Made by a program: the position numbers and the translations under genes
Shown: positions 52,335 to 61,903 of the stretch, piece by piece
Position numbering within the stretch: the first letter of the stretch is position 1
How the letters are laid out: the number at the start of each line of letters is the position of its first letter
Source: Clostridiales bacterium
GTDB lineage: Bacteria; Bacillota; Clostridia; Lachnospirales; Lachnospiraceae
Length of the DNA stretch: 64,000 nucleotides
Assembly: GCA_018372435.1 (NCBI GenBank)
Contig: JAHAJA010000001.1
Span: forward strand, 426,656-490,655
Direction: 5' to 3'
Notes under the pieces: generated by a model
Database searches by the model: none
Told to the model about the DNA's origin: nothing
Seen by the model: only the letters and a program-made list of their open reading frames with translations

Positions 52335-54869
52335 ATGAACCATAAGGAATTTAAGGAATTATGTAAATCAAAAATTGTATTACTTGATGGAGCGACAGGT
52401 AGCAATCTTCAAGAAGCAGGCATGCCCACGGGAGTATGTCCAGAAGATTGGATACTTAAAAATCCAGATGCTTTAGTTCACTTACAAAAGGAATATGTAT
52501 TAGCAGGTACAGATATCCTCTATAGTCCCACATTCACAGCAAACCGTATCAAATTAGAAGAATATGGACTAGCAGATAAGATGGAACAGATGAATGCTGA
52601 ACTGATTGAACTATCAAGAGAAGCTATTCAATTAGCTAAGGAAGAGAATCCTGAGCTTAAATCTAAGAAGATCTATGTTGCTGGGGATTTAACCATGACT
52701 GGGGAGCAGTTATATCCAATTGGTAAGCTCATGTTTGAGGACCTTGTTGAAGTTTATAAGGAACAAATTCGATATATGGCGGCAGCAGGAGTGGATTTAT
52801 TAGTCGTGGAGACTATGATGAGTCTACAAGAATGTAGAGCGGCGTTAATTGCAGCAAAAGAAACTTGCGACCTCCCTGTCATGGTGACTATGACTTTCAA
52901 TGAAGATGGACATACCATGTATGGAACAGATGCTAGGACAGCTGTGACAGTGTTGCAGAGTCTAGGTGCAGCAGCTGTTGGCGTAAACTGCTCAACAGGT
53001 CCTGATCAGATGAGAGATGTGGTTATGACTATGCGAAGATATGCAAATGTACCTATTATAGCTAAGCCTAATGCAGGATTACCAATTCTTATAGATGGCG
53101 AAACCGTATTCAACCTAGGACCACAAGAATTCGGTTTGCAAGTAAAAGGGCTTGTAATGGATGGTGCAACTATTGTAGGTGGTTGCTGTGGTACAACACC
53201 AGAACACATTCGTGAACTTGCTAATGGGGTTACAGAAATAACGCCTAATCTTTCCTATAATCCTAAAGTCAGAGCGATAACTACAGAACGTAAGACCGTT
53301 GAAATCGACTTAAATGGAAAGTTCTTAATTGTTGGAGAACGTATTAACCCAACAGGTAAGAAGAATCTTCAAGCAGAATTAAAAGAAGGTAAGCTTGATT
53401 TAGTCGTATCAATGGCCGAAGAACAAGAAGAAAATGGAGCTTCTATATTAGATGTTAATATGGGGATGAATGGAATCGATGAGAAGGAGACAATGATTTC
53501 GGTTGTCTATGAATTATCCCAGGCGGTTAATTTACCATTATGTATTGATTCAAGCCATGTTGGTGTAATCGAAGCCGCACTTCGTATCTATCCAGGCCGT
53601 GCATTAATTAACTCTATCTCGTTGGAAAAAGAAAAATTTGAGAAATTAATTCCGGTTGCAAAAAAATACGGAGCAATGTTTATCTTATTACCATTATCGG
53701 ACAAAGGGCTACCTAAGAATATTGATGAGAAGAAGCAAATTATTCATACAATAACTGAAGCAGCATATGCCCAGGGACTAACGAAAGAAGACATCATTGT
53801 AGATGGTCTCGTGAATACAATAGGAGCTAACAAACTAGCAGCTATAGAGACTTTAGAAACCATTCGTTATTGCAAAGAAGAGTTAGAATTAGCTACCATT
53901 GTAGGTTTATCAAACATATCATTTGGTCTTCCAGAGAGACAATTTGTAAATAGTACCTTCCTTGCTTTGGCAATTCACGAAGGTCTTACAATGGCAATTG
54001 CAAATCCCTCTCAAGATTTATTAGTGAATACCGCATTTGCTACTGATTTATTGTGTAATAAGGAAGAATCAGATTTACGATACATTAATCGGGTAACGAG
54101 CAGACCCATGACAATTACAAGTGGTAGTGCAAACACTACTACTACGAATACGGGGAAGTCTGATGGTAATAGTGCAGCAAGTGCCAATGTTTCGTCAAGT
54201 GAGACAGGAAAACAAGGAACAGATTCTAACGGACAAGCGACCAACGAATCGGTAATTTACACTGATGTAATTAAAGGAAATCGTAAGAATATTCTTGACC
54301 ATGTGAAAGAAACACTTGCAGCTGGAGAAGAGCCGTCAACAATCGTGGATACGATGTTGATACCAGCAATCAATGAAGTAGGTAATCTATTCGACAAGCA
54401 GATTTATTTCTTACCACAATTAATTGGTAGTGCAGAAACAATGAAGACGGCAATCGATTATCTTGAGCCAATGTTACAAAGTAATCAATCAGATAAGAAA
54501 CTAGGAACGATAGTTATAGCTACCGTTGAAGGTGATATTCATGATATTGGAAAGAACCTTGTGGCATTAATGCTCAAAAACTACGGGTTTGATGTAATTG
54601 ACCTTGGGAAAGATGTTTCGTGTGATAAGATTATTGATACAGCGAAAGATAAGGATGCGGATATTATAGCATTATCAGCTCTTATGACAACTACTATGTT
54701 AGAGATGAAGAAAGTAGTTAGAGCTAACAAGGAAGCAGGATTAAAGGCCAAAGTCATCATTGGAGGTGCTGTAATTACACAAAGTTATGCAGATGAGATA
54801 GAAGCAGATGGATATTCAACGGATGCACAGGATGCGGTTCGATTGGTGAAGAGATTAATGGCAGTATAA
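52335..54869 (+). CDS. metH: Cobalamin-dependent methionine synthase MetH, without reactivation domain
   Basis: MetH transfers a methyl group from methyl-THF via cobalamin to homocysteine. The 844-residue protein has a homocysteine domain (1-300; Cys219 and Cys284-Cys285 as zinc ligands), a pterin-binding barrel (about 320-590; FLIVGERINPTGKKNLQAEL), a Ser/Thr/Asn/Gly-rich linker (about 597-640), a B12 cap helix bundle and a B12-binding domain with His736 in EGDIHDIGKN as the cobalt ligand. The C-terminal AdoMet reactivation domain of E. coli MetH is missing, as in several anaerobes, so a separate reactivase or reductant is expected elsewhere. Confidence 0.95.
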   Translation: MNHKEFKELCKSKIVLLDGATGSNLQEAGMPTGVCPEDWILKNPDALVHLQKEYVLAGTDILYSPTFTANRIKLEEYGLADKMEQMNAELIELSREAIQLAKEENPELKSKKIYVAGDLTMTGEQLYPIGKLMFEDLVEVYKEQIRYMAAAGVDLLVVETMMSLQECRAALIAAKETCDLPVMVTMTFNEDGHTMYGTDARTAVTVLQSLGAAAVGVNCSTGPDQMRDVVMTMRRYANVPIIAKPNAGLPILIDGETVFNLGPQEFGLQVKGLVMDGATIVGGCCGTTPEHIRELANGVTEITPNLSYNPKVRAITTERKTVEIDLNGKFLIVGERINPTGKKNLQAELKEGKLDLVVSMAEEQEENGASILDVNMGMNGIDEKETMISVVYELSQAVNLPLCIDSSHVGVIEAALRIYPGRALINSISLEKEKFEKLIPVAKKYGAMFILLPLSDKGLPKNIDEKKQIIHTITEAAYAQGLTKEDIIVDGLVNTIGANKLAAIETLETIRYCKEELELATIVGLSNISFGLPERQFVNSTFLALAIHEGLTMAIANPSQDLLVNTAFATDLLCNKEESDLRYINRVTSRPMTITSGSANTTTTNTGKSDGNSAASANVSSSETGKQGTDSNGQATNESVIYTDVIKGNRKNILDHVKETLAAGEEPSTIVDTMLIPAINEVGNLFDKQIYFLPQLIGSAETMKTAIDYLEPMLQSNQSDKKLGTIVIATVEGDIHDIGKNLVALMLKNYGFDVIDLGKDVSCDKIIDTAKDKDADIIALSALMTTTMLEMKKVVRANKEAGLKAKVIIGGAVITQSYADEIEADGYSTDAQDAVRLVKRLMAV

Positions 54870-54901
54870 GAGGGGGTAAGGGAGTGAGCAAAGGAGAACA
54901 T

Positions 54902-54928
54902 ATGTCACTATTGGTACGATTATCATAG
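54902..54928 (+). CDS. Possible eight-codon leader ORF before the LysR gene
   Basis: ATG 54902 to TAG 54926-54928 encodes eight residues and is preceded by AAAGGAG at 54890-54896 with five-base spacing, a better ribosome site than many real genes here. It may be a leader peptide or chance. No repeated methionine or other regulatory codons are present. Confidence 0.25.
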   Translation: MSLLVRLS

Positions 54929-54960
54929 TGGGTAGGGTACTCGAATAAGGAGGTAAAAGT

Positions 54961-55878
54961 ATGACTTTACAGCAATTACGATATGCGGTAACAGTAGCAG
55001 AACATTGTTCTATGAATGATGCTGCGAAGGAACTGTTCATATCACAACCTTCACTTTCCAATGCGATTAAAGATTTAGAGAAAGAAGTCGGAATAAATAT
55101 ATTTACCCGAACAAACAAGGGAATTACTGTTTCATCAGAAGGTGCAGAATTCTTAGGGTATGCAAGGCAAGTTATGGAACAGACCTCCTTATTGGAAGAA
55201 AGATATATGGGAGGAACCTCTAGAAAAGTAAAATTCAGTGTGTCCACACAACATTATTCTTTTGCGGTCAATGCTTTTGTTGATTTAATTAAGGACTGTG
55301 GATTTGATAATTATGACTTTCAATTAAGAGAGACACGTACTTATGAAATCATTGAAGATGTCAACAATATGAATAGTGAAATTGGAATTCTATATTTGAA
55401 TGAATTTAATAACAAAGTAATCCATAAATTATTGAAAGAAAAAGAATTAGAATTTCACGAATTATTCATAGCATCTCCCCATGTATTTATCAGTAAGGAT
55501 AATCCACTTTCCAACAAGAATAAAGTTACGTTAGGTGACTTGGAAGAATGTCCATATTTATCGTTTGAGCAAGGTAATTATAATTCCTTTTATTTTTCAG
55601 AGGAGATATTAAGTACATTAAGTCGTAAAAAATCCATCAAAGTGAGTGATCGAGCAACACTTTTTAACCTACTAATCGGCCTTAATGGATATACGATAAG
55701 TACTGGGGTTATTAGTGAAGCACTGAACGGAAAGAACATTGTAGCGATACCCCTAGATGTGAAAGGTGAAGAGATGCAAGTCGGATATATTGTTCATAAA
55801 GAAGTGACATTGAGTCGTCTTGGCCAAATCTATATTGAAAAATTAAAACATGCCGTTGACATACGTGTATGTACGTAG
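54961..55878 (+). CDS. LysR-family transcriptional regulator
   Basis: This 305-residue regulator has an N-terminal winged helix (MTLQQLRYAVTVAEHCSMND, then ELFISQPSLSNAIKDLEKEV, IFTRTNKGITVSSEG) and a C-terminal periplasmic-binding-like sensor domain (about 90-300). It lies between metH and metE in the same direction, the place where a MetR-like activator of methionine genes would be expected. The sensor is not obviously MetR, and the effector is unknown. GGAGG precedes the ATG, and a strong terminator follows. Confidence 0.88.
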   Translation: MTLQQLRYAVTVAEHCSMNDAAKELFISQPSLSNAIKDLEKEVGINIFTRTNKGITVSSEGAEFLGYARQVMEQTSLLEERYMGGTSRKVKFSVSTQHYSFAVNAFVDLIKDCGFDNYDFQLRETRTYEIIEDVNNMNSEIGILYLNEFNNKVIHKLLKEKELEFHELFIASPHVFISKDNPLSNKNKVTLGDLEECPYLSFEQGNYNSFYFSEEILSTLSRKKSIKVSDRATLFNLLIGLNGYTISTGVISEALNGKNIVAIPLDVKGEEMQVGYIVHKEVTLSRLGQIYIEKLKHAVDIRVCT

Positions 55879-55881
55879 TAC

Positions 55882-55923
55882 ATAGCTTGCTATAGAAAGG
55901 AACTATAGCAAGCTATATTTTTT
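55882..55923 (+). terminator. Terminator after the LysR gene
   Basis: A perfect 14-bp stem (ATAGCTTGCTATAG 55882-55895, CTATAGCAAGCTAT 55903-55916) with a seven-base loop is followed by ATTTTTT. Confidence 0.93.
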
Positions 55924-55929
55924 ATGTAT

Positions 55930-55958
55930 TTTACCATATAATCCCTTGTTAGTATACT
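55930..55958 (+). promoter_or_regulatory. Likely sigma-A promoter for metE
   Basis: TTTACC (55930-55935), a 17-base spacer and TATACT (55953-55958) lie 43 bases before the metE ATG, after the LysR terminator. No riboswitch fits in this short leader. Confidence 0.6.
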
Positions 55959-56001
55959 ATTGATTAAGCCGTATTAAATCGAAAAGGAGAAATCTATTAG
56001 T

Positions 56002-58296
56002 ATGAAAAGTGGAATTATTGGCTTCCCTAGAATGGGAAGAAATCGTGAATTAAAGTTCTTGCTAGAAAAGTATTTTAGAGGAGAAATAAGTGGAGAGGAA
56101 GTAAATAAAGCATCAAAAAAGCTAAGAAGTGATCATTGGAATCTTCAAAAGGAACAAGGAATTGATTATATTAGCTCAAATGATTTTTCTTTTTATGATG
56201 GAATGCTAGACACAGTAGCATTATTGAATGCAATTCCAAATCAATATAGAGATTTGGGTTTAGATGAGCTTGGTACTTATTTTGCTATGGCGAGAGGATA
56301 TCAAGGTACACAAGGCGATGTTAAGGCATTGGCTATGAAGAAATGGTTTAATACCAATTATCATTATATGGTACCTGAACTTGAAGATGATATGAAATTA
56401 ACATTAGTATCAAGAAAGCCCCTAGAGGAATATCAAGAAGCAAAAGAAATGGGAATTGAAACAAAACCTGTTGTTATTGGGGGCTTAACGTTCTTAAAGT
56501 TAGCAAGATATCTTGGCGAAAAGAAAGCTGAAGATTTTGTGGATGCGGTGGCAGACGTATACCTTTCATTATTGGAAGAAATGAATCAGGTTGGTGCACA
56601 ATGGATACAGTTTGATGAACCAATTCTTGTCACTGATTTGAATGAAGAAGATAAGATATTATTCAAGCGATTATATGAACGTGTATTGCGTAATAAGGGA
56701 AAGGTTAAAGTCTTATTGCAAACGTATTTTGGAGATATTAGAGATTGTTATGAGGAAGTACTTGAATTACCTTTTGATGGAGTTGGTCTTGATTTTGTTG
56801 AAGGAAAGAAGACCTTGGAGTTGATTCGGCAGGGAGGTTTTCCAGCAGATCGGCTACTGTTTGCGGGAGTGATTAATGGAAAGAATATTTGGAAAACGAA
56901 TTATAGTAATGTGGACAAATTGATTGTAGAGATTAAAAAAGTTACCGATAATATTGTGATTCAACCTTCTTGTTCTCTTCTTCACGTTCCTTTTACTTTA
57001 GATAGTGAAATTAATATGAAGGAAGAAGTAAAACAACATTTTTCATTTGCTGTAGAAAAGTTAATAGAGCTCAGGGAACTAAGCATTTTACTAGATAGTG
57101 AAGATGGTAGTGCTTTCAACGAATATCAAGAGAATCAAAAATTATTTGAAATAAAACGTCTCTATGAGGATGAAGATGTCAGACAGAGGGTAAATGCCTT
57201 AACTGAGGAAGATTTTAGTAGGAATATGAAGAGAATAGACCGGGCGCATATTCAAAGAGAAAAATTAGGTCTACCGATTCTACCAACTACATCAATTGGT
57301 TCTTTCCCTCAAACGGTGGATGTGAAGGCAAACCGAAGTAAGTATCGTAGCGGTGAAATTGATAAAGATACGTATGACAGCAATATCAAGACCTTTATAC
57401 AAGAATGTATCAGATTACAACAGGATATCGGCTTAGATGTGTTAGTCCATGGAGAATATGAACGTAATGATATGGTCGAATTCTTTGGAGAAAATCTGAA
57501 AGGCTATGTATTCAGTGATTATGGTTGGGTTCAATCTTATGGAACAAGATGTGTGAAACCACCAATCATCTTTGGGGATATTAAAAGAGAGAGACCAATC
57601 ACAGTAGAATACACCACCTATGCACAGAGCTTAACGAACAAACCTGTTAAGGGGATGTTAACTGGACCTGTTACAATATTGAACTGGTCATTCCCACGAG
57701 AAGATATCAGTTTGCGTGAAATGGCTTATCAGATTGGCATTGCAATTCAAGAAGAAGTTATTGATTTAGAAGCTGCGGGAATACATATCATTCAAATTGA
57801 TGAGGCTGCCTTAAAAGAAAAATTACCAATTCGAGAGGAAGATTGGTTTAGTGAATATCTTGATTTTGCCATACCAGCTTTTCGTTTATGTCACAGTAAA
57901 TTAAAACCAGAAACACAGATTCATACACATATGTGTTACAGTGAGTTTGAAGCAATTATCAAAGAAATTGACAACATGGATGCGGATGTAATTTCATTTG
58001 AAGCTTCTAGGTCTAAATTATCAATTCTTAGGGCACTTAAGGATAATAATTTTGAAACAGAGGTTGGTCCGGGGGTATATGATATCCATTCCCCAAGAAT
58101 ACCAAGCGTGGAAGAAATCACAGATGCATTAAAAGAAATGTTAACCAAGATTAATAAAAATAAATTATGGGTAAACCCAGACTGTGGTCTAAAGACAAGG
58201 GGAATCCCAGAAACAGTAGAAAGCTTAAAAAGCTTAGTCGAAGCAACAAAGATTATAAGAAGATACCTAGAAGAGTGGGATTCAGCTACAAAGTAG
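56002..58296 (+). CDS. metE: Cobalamin-independent methionine synthase MetE
   Basis: MetE transfers methyl directly from methyl-THF triglutamate to homocysteine using zinc. The 764-residue protein is full length, with both barrels: the N-terminal one starts GIIGFPRMGRNRELKFLLEK, and the C-terminal one has LPTTSIGSFPQTVDVKANRS, HGEYERNDMVEFFGENLKGY, zinc ligands in IHTHMCYSEF and the final NPDCGLKTRG. Having MetE, MetH and the fused YitJ-like enzyme within 10 kb gives three routes to methionine, perhaps chosen by B12 supply. AAAGGAG precedes the ATG. A bidirectional terminator follows. Confidence 0.96.
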   Translation: MKSGIIGFPRMGRNRELKFLLEKYFRGEISGEEVNKASKKLRSDHWNLQKEQGIDYISSNDFSFYDGMLDTVALLNAIPNQYRDLGLDELGTYFAMARGYQGTQGDVKALAMKKWFNTNYHYMVPELEDDMKLTLVSRKPLEEYQEAKEMGIETKPVVIGGLTFLKLARYLGEKKAEDFVDAVADVYLSLLEEMNQVGAQWIQFDEPILVTDLNEEDKILFKRLYERVLRNKGKVKVLLQTYFGDIRDCYEEVLELPFDGVGLDFVEGKKTLELIRQGGFPADRLLFAGVINGKNIWKTNYSNVDKLIVEIKKVTDNIVIQPSCSLLHVPFTLDSEINMKEEVKQHFSFAVEKLIELRELSILLDSEDGSAFNEYQENQKLFEIKRLYEDEDVRQRVNALTEEDFSRNMKRIDRAHIQREKLGLPILPTTSIGSFPQTVDVKANRSKYRSGEIDKDTYDSNIKTFIQECIRLQQDIGLDVLVHGEYERNDMVEFFGENLKGYVFSDYGWVQSYGTRCVKPPIIFGDIKRERPITVEYTTYAQSLTNKPVKGMLTGPVTILNWSFPREDISLREMAYQIGIAIQEEVIDLEAAGIHIIQIDEAALKEKLPIREEDWFSEYLDFAIPAFRLCHSKLKPETQIHTHMCYSEFEAIIKEIDNMDADVISFEASRSKLSILRALKDNNFETEVGPGVYDIHSPRIPSVEEITDALKEMLTKINKNKLWVNPDCGLKTRGIPETVESLKSLVEATKIIRRYLEEWDSATK

Positions 58297-58459
58297 CTAT
58301 CCATATTCTCTAAAGAGTTGTGATCGAGAGCGTATTAGAATACCCAGCACTATATAATTCCTCACTTTGTCATCACCCTACTAAACAAGTGAATAACCAG
58401 GCTGTTGCTAGAAATCTTACATACGGGGTTGGCGCATCATCAAGCAACATAATGCACCA

Positions 58460-58548
58460 TCAAAAAAACAACCTTTATCGAGCTGTGGGTCAGGTGCGGA
58501 TACGTAGTGTCCGCAAACATGACAAACAGCGAATAAAGGTTGTTTTTG
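58460..58548. terminator. Bidirectional terminator between metE and pepF
   Basis: ACAACCTTTAT (58468-58478) pairs with ATAAAGGTTGT (58533-58543), extended by GCTGT/ACAGC and an inner GCGGA/TCCGC hairpin. It has an A-run on the left and a T-run on the right, so it can terminate both convergent genes. The remaining bases 58297-58459 and 58549-58620 show no convincing gene; an 80-codon ORF runs through the hairpin and looks spurious. Confidence 0.8.
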
Positions 58549-58620
58549 TTGCTGGTGTGTGAGTTGCTTGGTGGTGTGACCACCCCTTCTATAACCTCAC
58601 AGCAACAGCCGTCCCATCAT

Positions 58621-60375
58621 CTATTTAGTAAGTGCAAGGAATTCATCAATTTCATTTGCATAGCTTTGTAAGCTTTGTCTCCAGAAGTCAGGTTTTGTTG
58701 TATCAATACCTGCCATTTTAGCAACATCTTCAACACTGCTTACGGTAGTAGCTTTTAATAAGGCACGGTATTTAGGAACGAAATCTTTGCCTTCTTGTTG
58801 ATACATAGTATATAAACCACGAGCAAATAGCCCACCGAATGCATATGGGAAGTTGTAGAAGCTAAGAGATTCGGAATAATAATGGCCCTTGTTAATCCAC
58901 ATGTAAGGGTGTAAGGTATCTTCTTCTAAAGAATCCCCGAAAGCTTGTTTTTGTGCATCCAACATGATCTTTTCCAAATCATCGCTGAATAAGAACTCGT
59001 CTTTACGTCTTTCGAATACAGCACTTTCGAATAAGAAACGTGAGTAGATATCGCAGATGATTTGAGTGGTATCTTGTAGCTGATTTTCAATAAGAACCAA
59101 TTTATCTGTACCGTTGGCTTCGTGGATAGCGGCATCCATAATGACATTTTCATTAAATGTAGATGCAGTTTCTGCAACTGGCATAGAATAGTCTAAATTA
59201 AGTGGACGATGTCCTTGAATCTGTAAGCCATGGTATGCATGACCAAGTTCGTGAGCTAATGTTACTACATCTCCAAACGCACCATCAAAGTTAGTTAAGA
59301 CACGACTTTGTTTGATGAATGGAAGATTAGCACAGAACGCACCACCAACTTTACCCTTTCGAGGGAAGAAATCAATCCAACTATTATCGAAGGCATCTTC
59401 TACCATATCAGCAAGATCATCAGCAAAGTTTCTAAAATGTTTTAAAAGATATTCTTTTGCTGATTCTGTTGTATATTCTACATGATTTTCACCTAATGGT
59501 GCGAATAATTCATACCAAGGTAGACCGTTTTCGTATCCAAGAATAGTAGCTTTTCTCTTTAGATATTCATGAAATTTAGGCATGTATTCCCTCATTGCTG
59601 TTAACATGGCATCAAGTGTTTCCCTAGACATAGAAGCTTGCTTTAATGTCATAGCAAGAGGAGATTCATATCCACGAAGTTCTGCAATCGTATTTACCTG
59701 TGATTTGATATTATTTAATGAGAAGCTTACCGCATCTTTAATCTTATCATAACAAGCAATTTCAGCTTCATAAGCAGCTTTTCGTACTTCTTTATCTTTG
59801 CTATAAGCAAGATTACGAATTCCTGAAAGGGTTGTTTTTTCGCCGTTATAATCAACTTCAACTGTTGAAGTTAAGTATTGTTGTAAGGAACTCCAAGCCG
59901 ATCCAGCGGATAGATTAAGTTTCGCAATTACTTCTTCTACATCATCGCTTAAGGTATGAGATGCGCGATCTTTTAATTCATTAAAAAAGAATGTATACTC
60001 TTTTAACGATTCATCAGAAGCAACAATGTCATCTAGATTAGATAGGTTAGCGATATATTTGTCAATTTTAGCAGAGTCTTTTGAAGTTGCACTAATCTTC
60101 GACTGAATACGATTCAGGTAAGAAGTAGTTTCACTGTTTGTTGTATCAGTACTCTCCCTAAGTTCAGTATAAGAGTAAAGTTTTGTAACTAAAAGTGAGA
60201 ATTCTTCCGTTAATGCAATGTATTCAAGTACCGTTTCTTTATCGGAATTTTTCCCTAAATTTTCAGCGAATGTGTGAAGTTTGTTGATAAGAGTATCGAG
60301 GTTTACTAGGTCCTGTTGATAAGCAGGATCATCGTAACCTTTATATAGGACGTCTAATGACCATTCTGTATTCAT
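58621..60375 (-). CDS. pepF: Oligoendopeptidase F (M3 metallopeptidase)
   Basis: This cytoplasmic zinc peptidase degrades oligopeptides. The 584-residue protein has the PepF N-terminal helical domain (MNTEWSLDVLYKGYDDPAYQ and following) and the M3 catalytic motif VTLAHELGHAYHG, with zinc ligands His375 and His379 and catalytic Glu376. It also has the FNENVIMDAAI helix (third ligand region) and GHYYSESLSFYNFPYAFGGL. ATG 60375 is preferred over TTG 60393 because AAGAAGGT lies between them. It is the only minus-strand housekeeping gene here and is convergent with metE. Confidence 0.95.
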   Translation of the reverse strand: MNTEWSLDVLYKGYDDPAYQQDLVNLDTLINKLHTFAENLGKNSDKETVLEYIALTEEFSLLVTKLYSYTELRESTDTTNSETTSYLNRIQSKISATSKDSAKIDKYIANLSNLDDIVASDESLKEYTFFFNELKDRASHTLSDDVEEVIAKLNLSAGSAWSSLQQYLTSTVEVDYNGEKTTLSGIRNLAYSKDKEVRKAAYEAEIACYDKIKDAVSFSLNNIKSQVNTIAELRGYESPLAMTLKQASMSRETLDAMLTAMREYMPKFHEYLKRKATILGYENGLPWYELFAPLGENHVEYTTESAKEYLLKHFRNFADDLADMVEDAFDNSWIDFFPRKGKVGGAFCANLPFIKQSRVLTNFDGAFGDVVTLAHELGHAYHGLQIQGHRPLNLDYSMPVAETASTFNENVIMDAAIHEANGTDKLVLIENQLQDTTQIICDIYSRFLFESAVFERRKDEFLFSDDLEKIMLDAQKQAFGDSLEEDTLHPYMWINKGHYYSESLSFYNFPYAFGGLFARGLYTMYQQEGKDFVPKYRALLKATTVSSVEDVAKMAGIDTTKPDFWRQSLQSYANEIDEFLALTK

Positions 60376-60393
60376 ATTTACCTTCTTTCTCAA

Positions 60394-60901
60394 GTGCTGT
60401 AATCCAGATATTTGTTATGTAGTGTATAGTATTGACCAAGTATTGCAATGCTATGAAATTACCATCTAGGATTTACGAACTTGTGTGTATTATTAGTTAC
60501 TAGGAAGTACAGTATCCGTAGTAGCTATAATGATTATAGCAAATAGGTTTTTAATAGTAAATGGACTATCTTATTATTAGGGATTCAAAGTATAGTTTAC
60601 TTTGTACAATTCTACAATATGTAGGCATTACTTGAATTAATTTCCTTTTTGTGGTATTTTATAATAAATTCTAGTTAATATAAAGTAAAATTGTATATAA
60701 GTTCTTTATCTTATTTTATTGAAATGGAAAGCTTTTTAAAGATTTGCTGAAATAATTCATATTGTCAGTAATTTAGTTGTGTGATAAGATAATTCATTGG
60801 AAGAGAATTAAGTACGAACGTAATTCTTAAGCCAGTATCATAAGAATTATGAGTAACTTCGATAAAGAGCTAGAATATATAGTCACAGAAAGGAAATATA
60901 A
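60394..60901. other. Divergent intergenic region, pepF / glycosyltransferases
   Basis: 508 AT-rich bases without a convincing ORF. They must hold the promoters of pepF and of the glycosyltransferase operon, but no strong -35/-10 pair was found. Near the right end are inverted repeats: GAATTA-a-GT/AC-g-TAATTC at about 60815-60826 and AATTCTTA (60822-60829)/TAAGAATT (60841-60848). AGAAAGGA precedes the next gene. Confidence 0.4.
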
Positions 60902-61879
60902 ATGGGCAAGTCAAAATTGTCGGTTGATATAATAATACCAACTTATCGTCCAGATGATCAATTTTATAAGCTGTTAGAGAGATTATTGAAGCAAACAGTG
61001 AAAACGATTGATAAGGTGGACGAGACAGCTGAAGAATATCTGAACAAAATATATATAATGAATACAGAAGAAAAGTATTTTGATAAAGATAAATTTCAAA
61101 AAGTGTGCAAGGGAAGTAAACAGATAGAAGTTAGACACATTACGAGGCAAGAGTTTGATCATGGTGGGACAAGAAATTTTGCAGCTAGTTTATCAACGTC
61201 AGATGTTATTATGTTCATGACACAAGATGCTATGCCAGAAGATTATAGATTGGTAGAGAACCTTATTAAACCATTAAGGAAAGAAAACGTAGTAGTAGCT
61301 TATGCAAGACAACTTCCTAATGAAAGGGCTGGAGAGATTGAACGATATACAAGAGAATTTAATTATCCAGCTACTAGTATATATAAGAGCAAAAAAGATA
61401 TTGAAACGTTAGGGATTAAGACGTATTTTTGTTCTAATGTATGTTCAGCTTATATACGAGAGATTTATATGAGTTTAGGCGGATTTGTTACGCAAACGAT
61501 CTTCAATGAGGATATGATTTTTGCGTCTAAGGTAATACAAAGCGGTTACCAGATAGCATACGCGGCTGATGCAAGGGTGATACATTCTCATAAATATACG
61601 TATCGCCAACAGTTTACACGTAACTTTGATTTAGGAGTTTCTCAAAGACAATACAGAGAAATCTTCGAGAATATAAAGTCAGAATCAGAAGGCATTGCCC
61701 TTGTTAAAAAGACTGCGAAACATCTGATACAGAAGGGGAAGTTCTACTTAATTCCGGATTTGGTATTGCAAAGTGGATTTAAGTTCCTCGGCTATAAAGC
61801 GGGTCTTAGATATGAGAAACTATCAAAGAAAACAAGAAGAAAGTTTAGTATGAACAAATCCTATTGGGATAAAAAATAG
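60902..61879 (+). CDS. Family 2 glycosyltransferase (rhamnosyltransferase-like)
   Basis: This GT-A enzyme of 325 residues begins SVDIIIPTYRPDDQFYKLLE. It has HGGTRNFAASLSTSDVIMFM, then TQDAMPEDYRLVENLIKPL (the DxD-equivalent is QDA) and IFNEDMIFASKVIQSGYQIA, as in RfbF/WsaF-like rhamnosyltransferases. The C-terminal portion is basic and may be membrane-associated. It starts a three-gene set with a second glycosyltransferase (24 bases later) and an LCP ligase, so it probably builds a cell-wall glycopolymer or capsule. Donor sugar not certain. Confidence 0.85.
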   Translation: MGKSKLSVDIIIPTYRPDDQFYKLLERLLKQTVKTIDKVDETAEEYLNKIYIMNTEEKYFDKDKFQKVCKGSKQIEVRHITRQEFDHGGTRNFAASLSTSDVIMFMTQDAMPEDYRLVENLIKPLRKENVVVAYARQLPNERAGEIERYTREFNYPATSIYKSKKDIETLGIKTYFCSNVCSAYIREIYMSLGGFVTQTIFNEDMIFASKVIQSGYQIAYAADARVIHSHKYTYRQQFTRNFDLGVSQRQYREIFENIKSESEGIALVKKTAKHLIQKGKFYLIPDLVLQSGFKFLGYKAGLRYEKLSKKTRRKFSMNKSYWDKK

Positions 61880-61903
61880 GAAGTTAGAAAGGTCGGTACA
61901 CCA

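Noticed and set aside
58320..58562. 80-codon plus-strand ORF between metE and pepF
   Set aside because: It runs through the bidirectional terminator hairpin, lacks a Shine-Dalgarno and shows no recognisable protein features.
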